Positions 32,135 through 42,804 of a DNA stretch of 64,000 nucleotides are shown one piece after another; the first letter of the stretch is position 1, and every line of letters begins with the position of its first letter. The notes beneath the pieces were generated by a model. The model saw nothing but the letters and a program-made list of their open reading frames with translations, searched no databases and was not told where the DNA came from. The translations under genes and the position numbers were made by a program. Source of the DNA: Sclerotiophoma versabilis (lineage: Eukaryota > Ascomycota > Dothideomycetes > Pleosporales > Didymellaceae); assembly GCA_012274445.1 (NCBI GenBank), contig JAAROD010000044.1:496001-560000 (forward strand). The letters run 5' to 3'.

Positions 32135-32731
32135 CTAAAATCCTGACATGTTTGTGAGTTCCGTAGTAGAGTTGCAGATGTTGAGAACCATCGTTGCATG
32201 ATCCGAACCGACGTTAATGTTTGCGGCGCACGAAAGCTTACCTTGCCCTATCGACCTGCGCACCTGCCTTGAGACTGCGCCTATCATGCCTTCCTCCGCC
32301 TGCCTCTCCACCAGGACGATTTCCTTGTCCTTTGTTCGCTCCATCATGGGCCGCACACTTACCGCTCTGATGACTTCGTAGCCCTGCAGGCATTCTCATT
32401 ACCATGCTGCTCACCTTGACCACCAATACTGCCATCTTTCCTCTCCTTCTTTCTCCGCTGCCTGTCCCTCTCTCGTCCGTTCTCCGCTTGGTCTCCGTGG
32501 GTGATGCTCATTCCACCTGTGATAGTGTTCTTGATCATACACAAATTGTCCTTCCTCATTCTGACGAAACATGACAATGAGAGCCTCTTTGCCATTAGGA
32601 ACGGCAGTTGCGATATGTTGTCCGTCTAGGCCGTGGGGATGCTGGGCGTTCATGTATAATGCTGCCTCGTCGGCGAGGGCGCGATAAGGGTGTCTGGAAA
32701 CTTTCGAGGGGCTGGAATTCTTCGAGCCCAT
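32135..32731 (-). CDS. unknown small protein, about 182 aa (two exons proposed)
   Basis: I do not recognise this protein. Proposed exons are complement(32135..32366, 32415..32731). From the ATG at 32731 it starts MGSKNSSPSKVSRHPYRALA and continues with NAQHPHGLDGQHIATAVPNG, a Glu/Arg-rich basic region (RERDR-like in another frame) and WQYWW. There a GTGAGC donor (32414) and CATCAG acceptor define a 48-bp intron in frame with SVRPMMERTKDKEIVLVERQ. A GTAAGC at 32242 could be a further donor, which would change the C-terminus. The protein looks soluble, charged and partly disordered, with no signal peptide. Family membership and the 3' end are unsure. Confidence 0.42.
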
Positions 32732-33031
32732 GGTGAGGGCTGGAGGTATACAGGAGTCTTTGTATGGGGCTCTACGTGGAAGCCTGAAGTAGTCTGATAC
32801 GTGAAACGGCACACGGCAAAGTGTAAATGGTAGCATGTTTGTAGTCATTGATGATCGTGTCTCGTGGTAATCATAACATGATGAAACTCTCCAGGCTCCA
32901 GAATCGTAAATCTCCCAGGCCCCAATTTTGTCGCCCAAAGCCTCACTTTGGATGTATTTCAGATATTTCAAAAGAACCGAAATCGCCCACGCAGATCTAA
33001 GTCTGGGAGTATTCGATGACTTCTCTGCATA
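32732..33031. other. gene-free stretch between two minus-strand unknown genes
   Basis: The 300 bp are the promoter of the small unknown gene and the 3' flank of the next. The frame of the small gene stays open upstream to 32971, but the residues there look like leader. Confidence 0.35.
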
Positions 33032-34486
33032 CTAAATGGAGAAGACGTCGTCGCTCGCATCGCCTAAGCCGTTACCAATATCATGAAGGCCTTCGGTGGT
33101 GAGGAGGCTGGTGAATCCCTCGCCACCGAAGTTCATATCCTGGAGGTATCCAGTGTGCTGGCCGAATACCGCGACGGGCGGAGAGTTGTAGAATTGACGG
33201 CCAGTCATCGGCATAGCAAGGAGGTACTCAGTACCCTGAGAAGTAGTAGGTGTCTGAGGATTGAAGCCGTGATCATGAATACCTTCAGCCTGAGTGTATG
33301 GGAACGCGCCAGCTGAATCTTCTTGCTTCATGTCAGCAGGGGTTTGGAGCGTACTAGACTCAGTCTTGCGCGATGGCTTTTTCCACGTGTACGGATGGAC
33401 CATACCTTGACGGTCATGATCGTTGTAGGGTCGCGGGACGGTGACGATGAGAGACTGGGTGGCCTCCACGCGAGTCGGCTTTTTGCGAGGTCTATTAGCT
33501 TCAGGTTCTTGAGAAGCCTTTGCCTTTGCGCTAGGCGTAGCGTATCTGTTCTTACGCGTCCACGCCATCCTGAGACTTGGAATCTGGTAGCCTTCGGCAA
33601 CTTGTTTGCCTCGGAGCTTGAGGAGAGCCTGCTGCAAGGCTCCAGCGGTACACTTTTCGCCAACAACTTGAGCAGCTTGTTCAAAGGGGATCTGGACCCC
33701 AGTCTCTCCACAAGCCCAGACAATGCCGAGACACACGTTCTTCCAATCGTCATCAGTCCACTTCAGAAGCTTTGGACGAGGCTGGCGTGGCTTGCGTGGA
33801 GCGCCGTCCTTGTTCAACTTGCGATCCTTGCGTGGACGCTCCTCATCAGACTCGCTCGCTGCGAAGTCGCTCTCCTCCGCAGGGGTAGCACTCACGGTGT
33901 AGTCGTCCTGCGCATTCTCCTGCCTGAACTCTGAATGGTTTCCATTAGCCTCGTAGGTGTTGCCAAATACCGCAGCAAAGGAAGCTGAGGCGAGTAGGCC
34001 AGGGTCGCTAGGATATGTTGGCTCAGCAGCAGCGAAGGAACCTGGGACAAAGGAACCGGGTACAAGCGTATCACCAGACAGAGACTGCGCAAGGTCTGAA
34101 GAATGCAGTATGTTATCGTTGTAGAATGTGCCCTCGTTGCTAGGGGCTTGCATCCATGGACGGAGCGTAGTGTAGTTGTAAGAGGGTGCACTGTGGTCGT
34201 AGGCACTTTCCAGAGTGTAGTTGAACCCTTCAAACGGCTCGCTGAAGTGTATGTGGTCCATGTCTGCAGCTCGGGCGGAATTGACGGCAGGCTGATTGTA
34301 AAGAGTCTGATTGTTAGTTGCCTCCTTGCGCTTACGCTTCTTCTCAGGGGTTTCTTCCTGCTTGACAGGTTCTCCAGTGCTGGTGCGAGAGGTAGGTTGA
34401 GTACGAGACTGGATGTGTTTGGCTTCAGACTCGTCGAATAGAGATATCTCCACTAGCTTGTTATCATGGAAAACCATGTTGGACAT
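33032..34486 (-). CDS. unknown nuclear-type protein with a possible Myb/SANT-like domain, 484 aa
   Basis: Single-exon frame starting MSNMVFHDNKLVEISLF. The first 200 residues are disordered and rich in Ser, Pro, Asn and Tyr with a basic patch (EKKRKRKEA). An acidic then strongly basic linker follows (SESDEERPRKDRKLN, PRKPRQPRPK). Then comes a compact folded segment, about residues 238-312: LLKWTDDDWKNVCLGIVWAC, a helix with PFEQAAQVVGEKCTAGALQQ, and LLKLRGKQVAEGYQIP. Spacing of the tryptophan-containing helices recalls a Myb/SANT-like DNA-binding fold, but the family is not one I can name. The C-terminal 170 residues are again low complexity. The basic patches suggest nuclear location; function is inferred only. 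Confidence 0.72.
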   Translation of the reverse strand: MSNMVFHDNKLVEISLFDESEAKHIQSRTQPTSRTSTGEPVKQEETPEKKRKRKEATNNQTLYNQPAVNSARAADMDHIHFSEPFEGFNYTLESAYDHSAPSYNYTTLRPWMQAPSNEGTFYNDNILHSSDLAQSLSGDTLVPGSFVPGSFAAAEPTYPSDPGLLASASFAAVFGNTYEANGNHSEFRQENAQDDYTVSATPAEESDFAASESDEERPRKDRKLNKDGAPRKPRQPRPKLLKWTDDDWKNVCLGIVWACGETGVQIPFEQAAQVVGEKCTAGALQQALLKLRGKQVAEGYQIPSLRMAWTRKNRYATPSAKAKASQEPEANRPRKKPTRVEATQSLIVTVPRPYNDHDRQGMVHPYTWKKPSRKTESSTLQTPADMKQEDSAGAFPYTQAEGIHDHGFNPQTPTTSQGTEYLLAMPMTGRQFYNSPPVAVFGQHTGYLQDMNFGGEGFTSLLTTEGLHDIGNGLGDASDDVFSI

Positions 34487-37400
34487 TGTGCGACTGACTG
34501 GTACAAGCCTACCTTAAGTCAGTATGCTATGTCAAAGACAAAGAACGCAAGCTCGCCTACCTGTACTTTGGCGGCGATGGTGGAGGTTGCTGAGGTGGAG
34601 AAAAGAATCGACTGCATTGAGGGTCAGTACATACTTGCAATACGCTACGGTGGTAGAGAGGGGGTAGAGTAACCAGCATCTTGACTGTCACCCCCTTGTA
34701 CGAAGCGCGTATATGGAAGAGAGACAAGGGAAGATAGAACAAGAAGACAAGACTAGCTTGTTGAAGTAGCACACGTACCTTCGACTTGGTGGTGAGGTGC
34801 AGGCGAGTGTGCAGCGGGAGCGGAGAAAACAGAGAGCGCGTTGCTTGTAAACACCAAATGGGGCGAGTTAAATTGCTCAAACAGATTGGGCCCACGATCA
34901 CGCTGACAACGACGCGTTCGCTTACGAATGCGTGCAGCAGAGATTGACCGCCAAGGCTAAGTCAACCTGTTGGGCGAGCTGCGATCTCGACGTGAAGCGT
35001 AGCTCAGGTTCTGAAAGAACCTCAGCAACTCAAAAAATAGCGGCGCAGGTGAACAATAGATCTATTGGTAACCTGCTTGAGCTTGCTATTATGGGCCTGA
35101 ACAAGGGTAGGCGTGTGGAGGCAACTAGCGTGACGGGAAAGGCAGGAACAGGGCGCTCGACTGTAGCGTCTGTCCGTATGCTCTCAACACGGGACTGAGA
35201 TGTGGGCACTGTCCTTACAATTCGATGTGATTGTGCTGAAGGCCTATGTTTGCGTAGACTCGTACCGAATTCGTGGGAGGACAATAAGCAGGTTTAAGCG
35301 AAGCAAACTGCGCATTGTCAGACCAATGCATAGGAAAAACTTGCGCACAGAGCATACCTTTTTATATATGGCTGATTGGAGGATCCAGTAAATACTGGGG
35401 CAAGCGCTATTGGTTGATTTGGGTGCTGATGTCGAGGTGAGAGAGAAAGCCACAAGCTGGCAGGGTTCCTCGATGCTGTAGATGCGTAGCTGGTATCCAG
35501 GGCAAGAAGCGTGACAGAAAAGTTGAGAACATTCGGGTCTCTTAGCAGATGAAGAGTGTAAGAGTGATGGCTGAGTGGTCGCTATATACCTGAAGATATG
35601 CTGGCGCGTGGCACGCGTCGGCATAGTCACCGCGGATCTCTGGCGAGCGGTGGTAGACCCTACGCCAGGACCAACAGCAAACGGGTAACGGAGACGTGCT
35701 GAGGCTATGAATTCTGAACTTGGCCAAGAGCGAATACGTAATGACAACGTTACGGTCGATGCTTTTGAGGTGGCACTTGGCTCTAATATCGGCAATAACG
35801 TCTGTGGGTCTCGATAAGGATAGCTGAGTCTGTAGGAGGTTGAACTTGAGAGGAGGGGTACAAGGCCCAAAGCTGTACTGGAAAGTGTCCTACAAAAGGA
35901 TCCGGGCAGGTATGTATGTGTTGTTCTCTACCCACGTCTCGTCAATGTTGGATGGTAAACCCAGTATATGCGGACAACAGGAGTTGATGATAGCAAGCCC
36001 GACGTGCTCGTGTTTCAGAAGCAAATTGCGGAGATGTAACAGACAGCAAAATGAAAACGAAGTGGACTTAAGACAAGACGTGATGTTGCAGAACTGCGGC
36101 ATAAACGAGAAGGAAGGCGGGGAATTTTCACAAAAGACAAGCCAAATTGTATGAAAAGATGTCAAAGGAGTTCGCAAAACCTAACGGAATGAATTTCGCA
36201 AAGTGGACGTAGGCACCATGCTTGTCATCGATACGTGCGATGGTCCAGGATATAGGTGCAACCTGTACCGTTGATCAACGCCATCGAACGCCGTTCGTAC
36301 TCGGCTATGATTTGAGGTTCGATGGTAGCAACCATAGATTGGTTGAGTTATCGGATACAAGTGATCTGCAGGGGCTCCCACAGTGTGCTGACATGATGAG
36401 AGAGATGGCACACCTTACATGTGGTATTTTCTGTACAGGACCACCAACCATGGAATGCTCATAATTCTCCGCTTGAGGTTTATCTTCCAGTTTGTATTGG
36501 TCTGGCTCCCAAACCTAGAGAAAGCAACAGCATGGCTCTACTTCTTGAGCGCACCTTTACTGGGGATCGAGTGTACTTGTTTAGGGGAACCAGCATGCTC
36601 TTTCAGCAGTGAGTTGCTGTGATTCGTTACACGAGATGGGATGCTGTGTCGTGCTGTAAGCCAGAAGTTCTTGAGTAGCACTATTAAAGCACTACTAAAA
36701 GCTTCAACCTGCCATAGACACCAGACTCATCTAGGCACTGTCTGATGTTCAAGGGCTTGCATGCAACTAACCTGTATCGAGAGGGATTCGAGACAATTCG
36801 CTGTATTTTCTAAGATGCCAACGCTCGTGAGAGACACGGGTATGGCGCTCTGTAGAAGACGCTATGTATGCACCCTGTCCGCAGTTCAGAACGCGTCTGA
36901 GCACCGAGTCTCGAAAGCTCAATGCATCAACACCATGTTGCGAGCTGTGTTGTGGGAATACATAACGGTGTGGCTCAGGACCTCAGTGAACACCAAGCTC
37001 AGGTTTATTGCACTAGAGGCTGGCGGTCGCGCAAACGCGTATGGACGGGTCGGCGGGGGATGTTGGTCCATTGTTCCATGTCGATCGAAAGGCTTAGATT
37101 TGTTGCCCCTTGCTGGCTGCTTTGGAGGTCTACTTGCGGTAAAGCTTGGTCGCAGATGTGGGTGCAAGATTCTCTGTCAATTGTTCTGCGCTGGTCAGCT
37201 CGGAGGGGAGGTTGGTTTCGTAGTGCGAACAAGATTGGAGGGGCTGGAATGTGCGGAGGGAACCGTTTGCTTGGCGCGGTCGAAACAAGGGACAATGTTC
37301 ACAGCAAAAAGCCCTGAAACTGCGCTGGCTGACATGTGAATGCTATTGTGACTATGAATCTATCTGTACGACTGTCAGTACCTGTCTTCGAGAGTGACGA

Positions 37401-38303
37401 GCTGTGACGTGGGGACGATGCTTACTTATATATTGACCTAGTTTGCATGCACCCTCGTTGATGTCCCGGCCCTTACACAGATCCTGTGACCTGCCCTAAG
37501 CTTTTAAGTACTCCTAACCCTTTCTTTGGTCTGCATTTGCACGTTGTGTGCAACACCATGGTTCGAGTCTCAGCGTCTGCATTCCCACATGGAGACAAAT
37601 GCTCATCGAATAAAGCGAGGCGCGAAGGTCCTTGCGTGCAGCCTTGCACGATGATCTCGTTCATCGAAACTGTGCCTCTATCCTGTTCGAATTTGTTGAT
37701 GATGGTGTTGGGTTGTTGCTTGTAAGTAGATTCTTTGTCGAAAGAGTCTTCCACTCTTCCACCTCACCCGTAGTCTTCTTTCTTTGGACTTTTTGTCAAC
37801 GTTCGCATCGCCAACATAAGGTCTATGCTTGTGCTTTGCTACTTGACACTAATAGACAGGCACAACATGGTCTGTTAGCTGTGCTTCTGCTGCCATCGTA
37901 GTCCATCGCACTTTCCCAAGGATATCCTAGCTACAACTAGGCTCTATTCAGAGTCGGTGTTGCGAGCTCCTTGCGTATTGGCGCGAAAACAATTCTAACC
38001 TGGACTTGGGAGCTTCAGCAGTGTAGACAAGCGCCTCATACAACAGGATTCGAGCACTTAGTGATCCCCGAGATGGATCTCACTCTGAACAAATTGCCCT
38101 ACACGCAGTTAAAAGCTCCAGAAAGTTGGTACATCATTTCAAGTGGATATCTATGAGCCATGGAGGCTACAGTAAACTCTTACCAGTGTCGTGCGCTTCT
38201 GATCAAGCATGGCGCTTTGCTTTTATTCTGTCTCATACTCCCCGTCTACATCTTCATTGTCAGCATCAGCGTCAATGTCAATGCCAGCTTGAGCGTTATC
38301 TAA
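34487..38303. other. long gene-poor stretch
   Basis: Nearly 3.8 kb without a recognisable gene. A 192-codon plus-strand frame with a true ATG lies at 36761-37339 (Cys/Gly/Arg-rich, no family), and a 208-codon minus-strand frame at 35244-35870 has no ATG near its start. Both overlap other open frames and are not supported. I see no transposase, reverse transcriptase, terminal repeat, tRNA or 5S rRNA. The base composition is not unusually AT-rich, so there is no sign of heavy repeat-induced mutation. Confidence 0.5.
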
Positions 38304-39206
38304 TTATTCCTCCTCGTCCTCCCATCCTCCTGCTCCATCGTCTTCTTCCTCGCGTGCGTCTTCACCGCTGCTGTATCCCCTCTCGTTGTCATCCGGGGCT
38401 TCATTGTCATCTAGGCGCAGACTGACAAAGCGCACAATGTGCGCTCGGACTCTCGCTGCCCTGTCAAAGTCTTTATTCAAAAGGACGAAGGGTCTAGTCA
38501 CTACCTTGCCTTCCACTTCGGGCAAGGGCCTTCGGTTGATGCGGTGTTCATCCTGGGAAGAGAAGGTAGAGAGGATCGTGCGGTGCTCCTCAAATATGGG
38601 GACATTACATCGGGCGCGTTGTTTGCATGCTCTTGCGAAGTCGAAGTGCAATTGGAGTGGAAGCTGGGTGTATGTGAGGAGGAGGCGTATCTGGCATGCG
38701 AGCGCCCGTGTAGCTTTTTTGAATTTGCAGTCCCATTTCAGCTGCGAGTTGTTAGCAAGAAGTAGAAACACCGGCTGCACATGCCCACAAGGGAATCTGC
38801 TCGCGTTGCGAAGAAGCACGCTTGTTTGCTGGGCCTAGTGCGACCTTGGCATCTGGATAGTCTTCCACCAACGCCAGAAACAGCTCTTCTGGAATGCAGT
38901 TCGGATCCCCATAGCTGTCGATGGATTTATCTAATTTCTGTTGGGCCTCTTCTTGTCGCCCCAGGTTCGGTGATGTCTTGGTTGCAGCGCGTGGCAGACC
39001 AGGATGCCGCAAACTTCCTTCCACCTGACAAGCGCAAGCTCCTCAGAGAAGTCCCTGTCAACTCGTCCACGCCTATCTCTTCTCCGTTTCAGTATGCTTT
39101 CGCAAATTGCTACCCGCCCCTTAACGGTCGCCTCGCTCATGCCGATATTAATTGCGATCTTGATCATCTGGCGCAAGTGGAGATGCGGGGCTGCAGAGAA
39201 GTGCAA
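38304..39206 (-). CDS. unknown protein, probably multi-exon or frameshifted; 5' end not resolved
   Basis: I do not recognise the family, but three consecutive minus-strand blocks look coding. Block 1 (about 38960-39190) reads MIKIAINIGMSEATVKGR, CESILKRRRDRRGRVDRDFS and EELALVRWKE. Block 2 (38845-38945, another frame) reads KLDKSIDSYGDPNCIPEELF then LALVEDYPDAK. Block 3 (38304-38741) reads LKWDCKFKKATRALACQIRL, LHFDFARACKQRARCNVPIF, INRRPLPEVEGKVVTRPF and ends in an acidic tail (REEEDDGAGGWEDEEE). Blocks 2 and 3 join well through a 103-bp intron (AAG|GTCGCA, branch GCTAAC, acceptor CGCAG). Blocks 1 and 2 join less cleanly, so a frameshift is possible and this may be a pseudogene. Confidence 0.4.
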
Positions 39207-41353
39207 AGGTGCAGAAGAGATAGAGTATACTGTCTTGGAGGTATACTGTGAGCCTTAGAGTGCTGTTTTTGGGTATTTGTGCCGTGCTGCAAGGTACTCA
39301 CATGGGTGGTATTGAGTGTTGTGTTGCTGCTTGTGTGAGAGAGTAGCCCGGGGACTTCTACGAGGCAAGGCCCTTGCGTATGGGGCCTGCGAACACCAAC
39401 ATGGCAAGGATGCATGGATGCCTCTCGGTCTATTAAGTCTATGAGAAACCCATGGTATTAAGTAGAGGCCTTTTCTGTGACAAGCAAATTGCTTCTTCTC
39501 CCTTCAATCCCTATCTGGCGCAAAGCATGCACAGCTCTCAGGGCTCTTTGCACAGCAATATCCATCGAGCTTCATTGCGATAGGGGGGTTTGTCTTTTCT
39601 ATAGACGTTTGCTCAATTTCTCCCTGGGCTCCTATTCTCTTCAGCATTCCCACAAAAGCTACTATACTGAAGAAGAAAATAATGCGGACTTCGCAAGAGA
39701 GGTCGCTTTAGTCGCAAAGTTCGTGAAGTCTGATCAAGCCGGGGCTAAAGCAATTGCAAAGTTCAAAAAAGAATGTATCCAATGCACGTAATCTTCCTTC
39801 TTTAACAGATCAGGAGCAAGCTCTGAGCGCCATTGAAGGCATTGGGTTGTAGCAGACTCGAGTGATCATGCGCCGTACCCCTGTGACTTGAGGCAAATTA
39901 TCCGTTTTATCAAAGCCTGGCCCAATTATTAAGATGCAAGCAGGGCCGGAAGCTCTGGGGAACTTTAACCTGAGGAGAGCACTTACAAAGTCGAAGATTT
40001 CGATGCTGCTTGGCTCAACTCCCGTCTCGACATCTCGGAGGTTCGCCGCAACCCGCAGAATCCGGAAAGGAAGCCAGGAAAAAGATAAAGGAGAGAACCG
40101 GCTAAGTAGTGAAGGCTTCCATTTGGTTCCGACACACAGTAGTCGTTGGTCGGGTCTAGGAGCAAGCGTCACCCTCTACCATTTCCACTGACTGTGCGGC
40201 ACAATGAAGAAGGCCACGACCACAGGCAACCCGCCACCCGCTCAGATTCCCTGCTAGCCAAAATCATCGAAAATTTCTACGCTCCGCTATTAGGAAGACG
40301 ACCAGCGCCAAAATTACACTATGTGGAGTATTAGCGCTCTTCGCAAGTAGGAATTGATGATAAACCAGAATTCGAGACAGACAATAACGACAATACTACA
40401 TAGTACGTGTAGATATCTCCACAGGTCGGAACAAGGCTGAGAGCGTTTTCGAGGCTCATGTGGTTACTTGGGCACTACAAGGTGGAATAATCAGTGATGT
40501 TGGTAGTATCGAAGACTTTCAGGCGTCTGTGCGTGGAAGCTGACCTTTGAATGGAATCGTGTCTGCCACATTAACAGACTGATCTATGCGCAGATATCTT
40601 CGATAGTGCTCCAGCTCTATTTCTGGGAACATCAACTATGCCATTACTGCACGTGACGCTTGTTGTTCCTTTGTTGCCTCGATCCTCAATAAACGCTTCG
40701 CTGCTGTCCGTAGTTATCAGTACGGCTTACACGCAAGCCTATACGTAATGCACTGTATATTAGTATCTCTCGATGTTCAGGAGAACGATTGAGCATGACA
40801 TTGTGAGATAAAGTGCATTCGTAACCGCATTCCGCAATGGAAAGTGAGCCGAGGTCAATGTGCACAGTAGCAAATGAAAATGCTATGATCGTCCAGCTTG
40901 GTCCTCAACACTTCATTTATGGCAGCTTCTCGGGAATTAGTATTTCGAGCCTAAGCCTTCGAGGTCCAGGACAGGATTGTGCGAAACGTTATAGGGCCCA
41001 AGGTAGCACTCATTACAGCCTTGCAAGAACTCCTTGGAGCTAACTGGCGAAGTTTTCATGAACGGCATAACATTAACATGACTGAGCATGATACGTTGAA
41101 TATGGGTTTATCGAAGAGTCTCAGAAATCAACATGCAGTCGGATTAGAGTTATCTTGGGCTGCATGGCAAATGTCGGGGTAGTAATCGGGCCATCGGGCA
41201 CGGGCCGTCGGCTGTGCGGAGTATGCGCTAACGCTGCTCATCTTCGACATTATGGCAACGTCAGTCATCCACCGGCTGCCTGTCACCTCTCGCAGTTGCC
41301 TCCCAGCACTGATTTTGGGCGCTTAATCGATTCGACACCCTACTACCGACTCC
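39207..41353. other. gene-poor stretch
   Basis: About 2.1 kb with short frames only. A plus-strand frame at 39477-39791 ends in a Glu/Lys-rich segment but has no family. The left end may include the missing 5' exon of the minus-strand unknown gene. No repeat or RNA gene is seen. Confidence 0.45.
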
Positions 41354-42259
41354 ATGGCGCTTTTCACGCCTACCCTGCCTGACATCGAGAGTGCCCTTGC
41401 AATACTCGCCTCATTCCGTCTGCCGAGTGAGCTAGCACTGTGCATCTTGGACCATGCTCATTACTGGATGGAAATCAAGTTGAGCTCCAAAGAGCACATC
41501 ATCCTCGCGGATGGAGCTTGGTCGATGGACTATTCAGCTGCCTACCCGTACCTCTACGTACCAGCATATCCGTGACCTGATGCGCGACATCTCAAGATCC
41601 GCGAGATAACATTCACAATCGTCAGCCATGACCAAGGCTGGACTACTGAGGATACACAAGGTACTTATCAGACCTCATCTTGGTTTGAAGTCTCCATTAT
41701 TCGACCGAAAGGGGTCTCATTATCGCGGTGCCATCGTTTGCCGCCAGGGGTTCGCCGGCTACGAGAAATGAACGTCAGAGGGGAAACAGTAGACGATATC
41801 TCTGCTGCTTCTGAAATTATGCACCCGAGTGGCATGGTCGAGTTGGTACGGCGCCCCTCGTCAGCCTTGGAATCTCAGAGATCACACTGTACAGAGATGA
41901 TGGAAGTCAAGTCGCAAGGTATCAAAGAAGGCCAACATGCTTGGTATTTGCAAGGCAACGAGGTCGTACGAGAAAAGTCGGTTTTCAAGGGAGAGATGGT
42001 GAAACGATACACTGTCACCTGGAATTGCAAGCACAGCCTTGTACAGACTATGAGTGAGGGAGCTGGCAGCGGTGCTGGCTTTATTGACAACTTGCAACGA
42101 GATGACTTTATCTGTGTTTGGGCACGAGCAAAGGCAAGTCAACACCTACCTCTACCGAATGTGTTGGCATGTCCTCTGCAGAGCTAATTGACAGGGCAGA
42201 GACGAGGCTGGGAAAACCACATCCACGGTATTCGGATGGATGTCCGATATATGATCTAG
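41354..42259 (+). pseudogene. uncharacterised ascomycete protein gene with F-box-like start, interrupted by one in-frame TGA
   Basis: One reading frame runs from the ATG at 41354 to 42133 with a single TGA at 41573-41575, then a GC-AG intron (AAG|GCAAGT at 42134, CTAAT branch, GGGCAG ending at 42199) and a last exon 42200..42259. The text on both sides of the stop is collinear with a family I have seen in many ascomycetes but cannot name: LPSELALCILDHAHYW (F-box-like), YPYLYVPAYP, stop, KIREITFTIVSHDQGWTTED, SSWFEVSIIRPKG, RRPSSALESQRSHCTEMMEV, HAWYLQGNEVVREKSVFKGE, and FICVWARAK joined to RRGWENHIHGIRMDVRYMI. The product would be 279 codons. No acceptable intron removes the TGA; a 39-bp GT-AG candidate would be too short. 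A nonsense allele or a sequencing error fits. Confidence 0.7.
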
Positions 42260-42768
42260 CTCGTGTCTATGTGTCGAACAATATCGTGGTCCAGTACACG
42301 AGCCGATGCTGAGTTCACACGCAACTAGGTGCCAAAAATGAAAAATTTCCTTCCAAGCAAGGAGATGGTAGTGGAAACTGTCTCGAATCAGTCGAACGCT
42401 CACAACGCACCAAACCACTGGTCTGGAGAAACCGGATGTGAGCACTCTCGGCTCTCAACACTTATATTGAGGTCCACAACAGCGAAAACCGAGGCTCGGG
42501 AAGTGGGTAACACGCAGACTATCTACCCTAGATGATCCACTTCGGCGCAGATTGTCCGTGCTTGAGACCACACTAAGTGGAAGAACGATCCATCGTCTTC
42601 CTTGGTCTCCCACAGCTTGCGTAAGAAGAACTTCCGATCCTACCAAAATCAATTGCTAGCGACAACATTCGCTGTGGCTCACATTCGCGCTGAGTCTTAC
42701 TGCTGAAGGCGTAAATTTGCGGCGGAAGAACCCGCTGGAATGCAGCAGTACCCACTCCACCAAACGCG

Positions 42769-42804
42769 CCCAACACGCCCAACACGCCCAACACGCCCAA
42801 CACG
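42769..42804. repeat. 9-bp minisatellite, four perfect copies of CCCAACACG
   Basis: Four head-to-tail identical 9-bp units, flanked by degenerate partial units (CCAAACGCG on the left). The unit is a multiple of three, so an overlapping plus-strand frame gains an Arg-Pro-Thr repeat, but coding is not supported there. Confidence 0.9.

Noticed and set aside
35244..35870. 208-codon minus-strand frame as a gene
   Set aside because: It has no ATG near the start and low-complexity Ser/Arg/Leu composition without conserved blocks.
36761..37339. 192-codon plus-strand frame as a gene
   Set aside because: It has an ATG but no family resemblance, no secretion signal, odd Cys/Gly/Arg composition and overlapping frames of similar length on the other strand.
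37555..37580. tRNA B-box-like GGTTCGAGTCT
   Set aside because: The box is imperfect and no A box or cloverleaf can be built around it.
41532..41594. Short GT-AG intron removing the TGA at 41573
   Set aside because: The only in-frame candidate is about 39 bp and would delete residues in a segment that otherwise matches the family in length.
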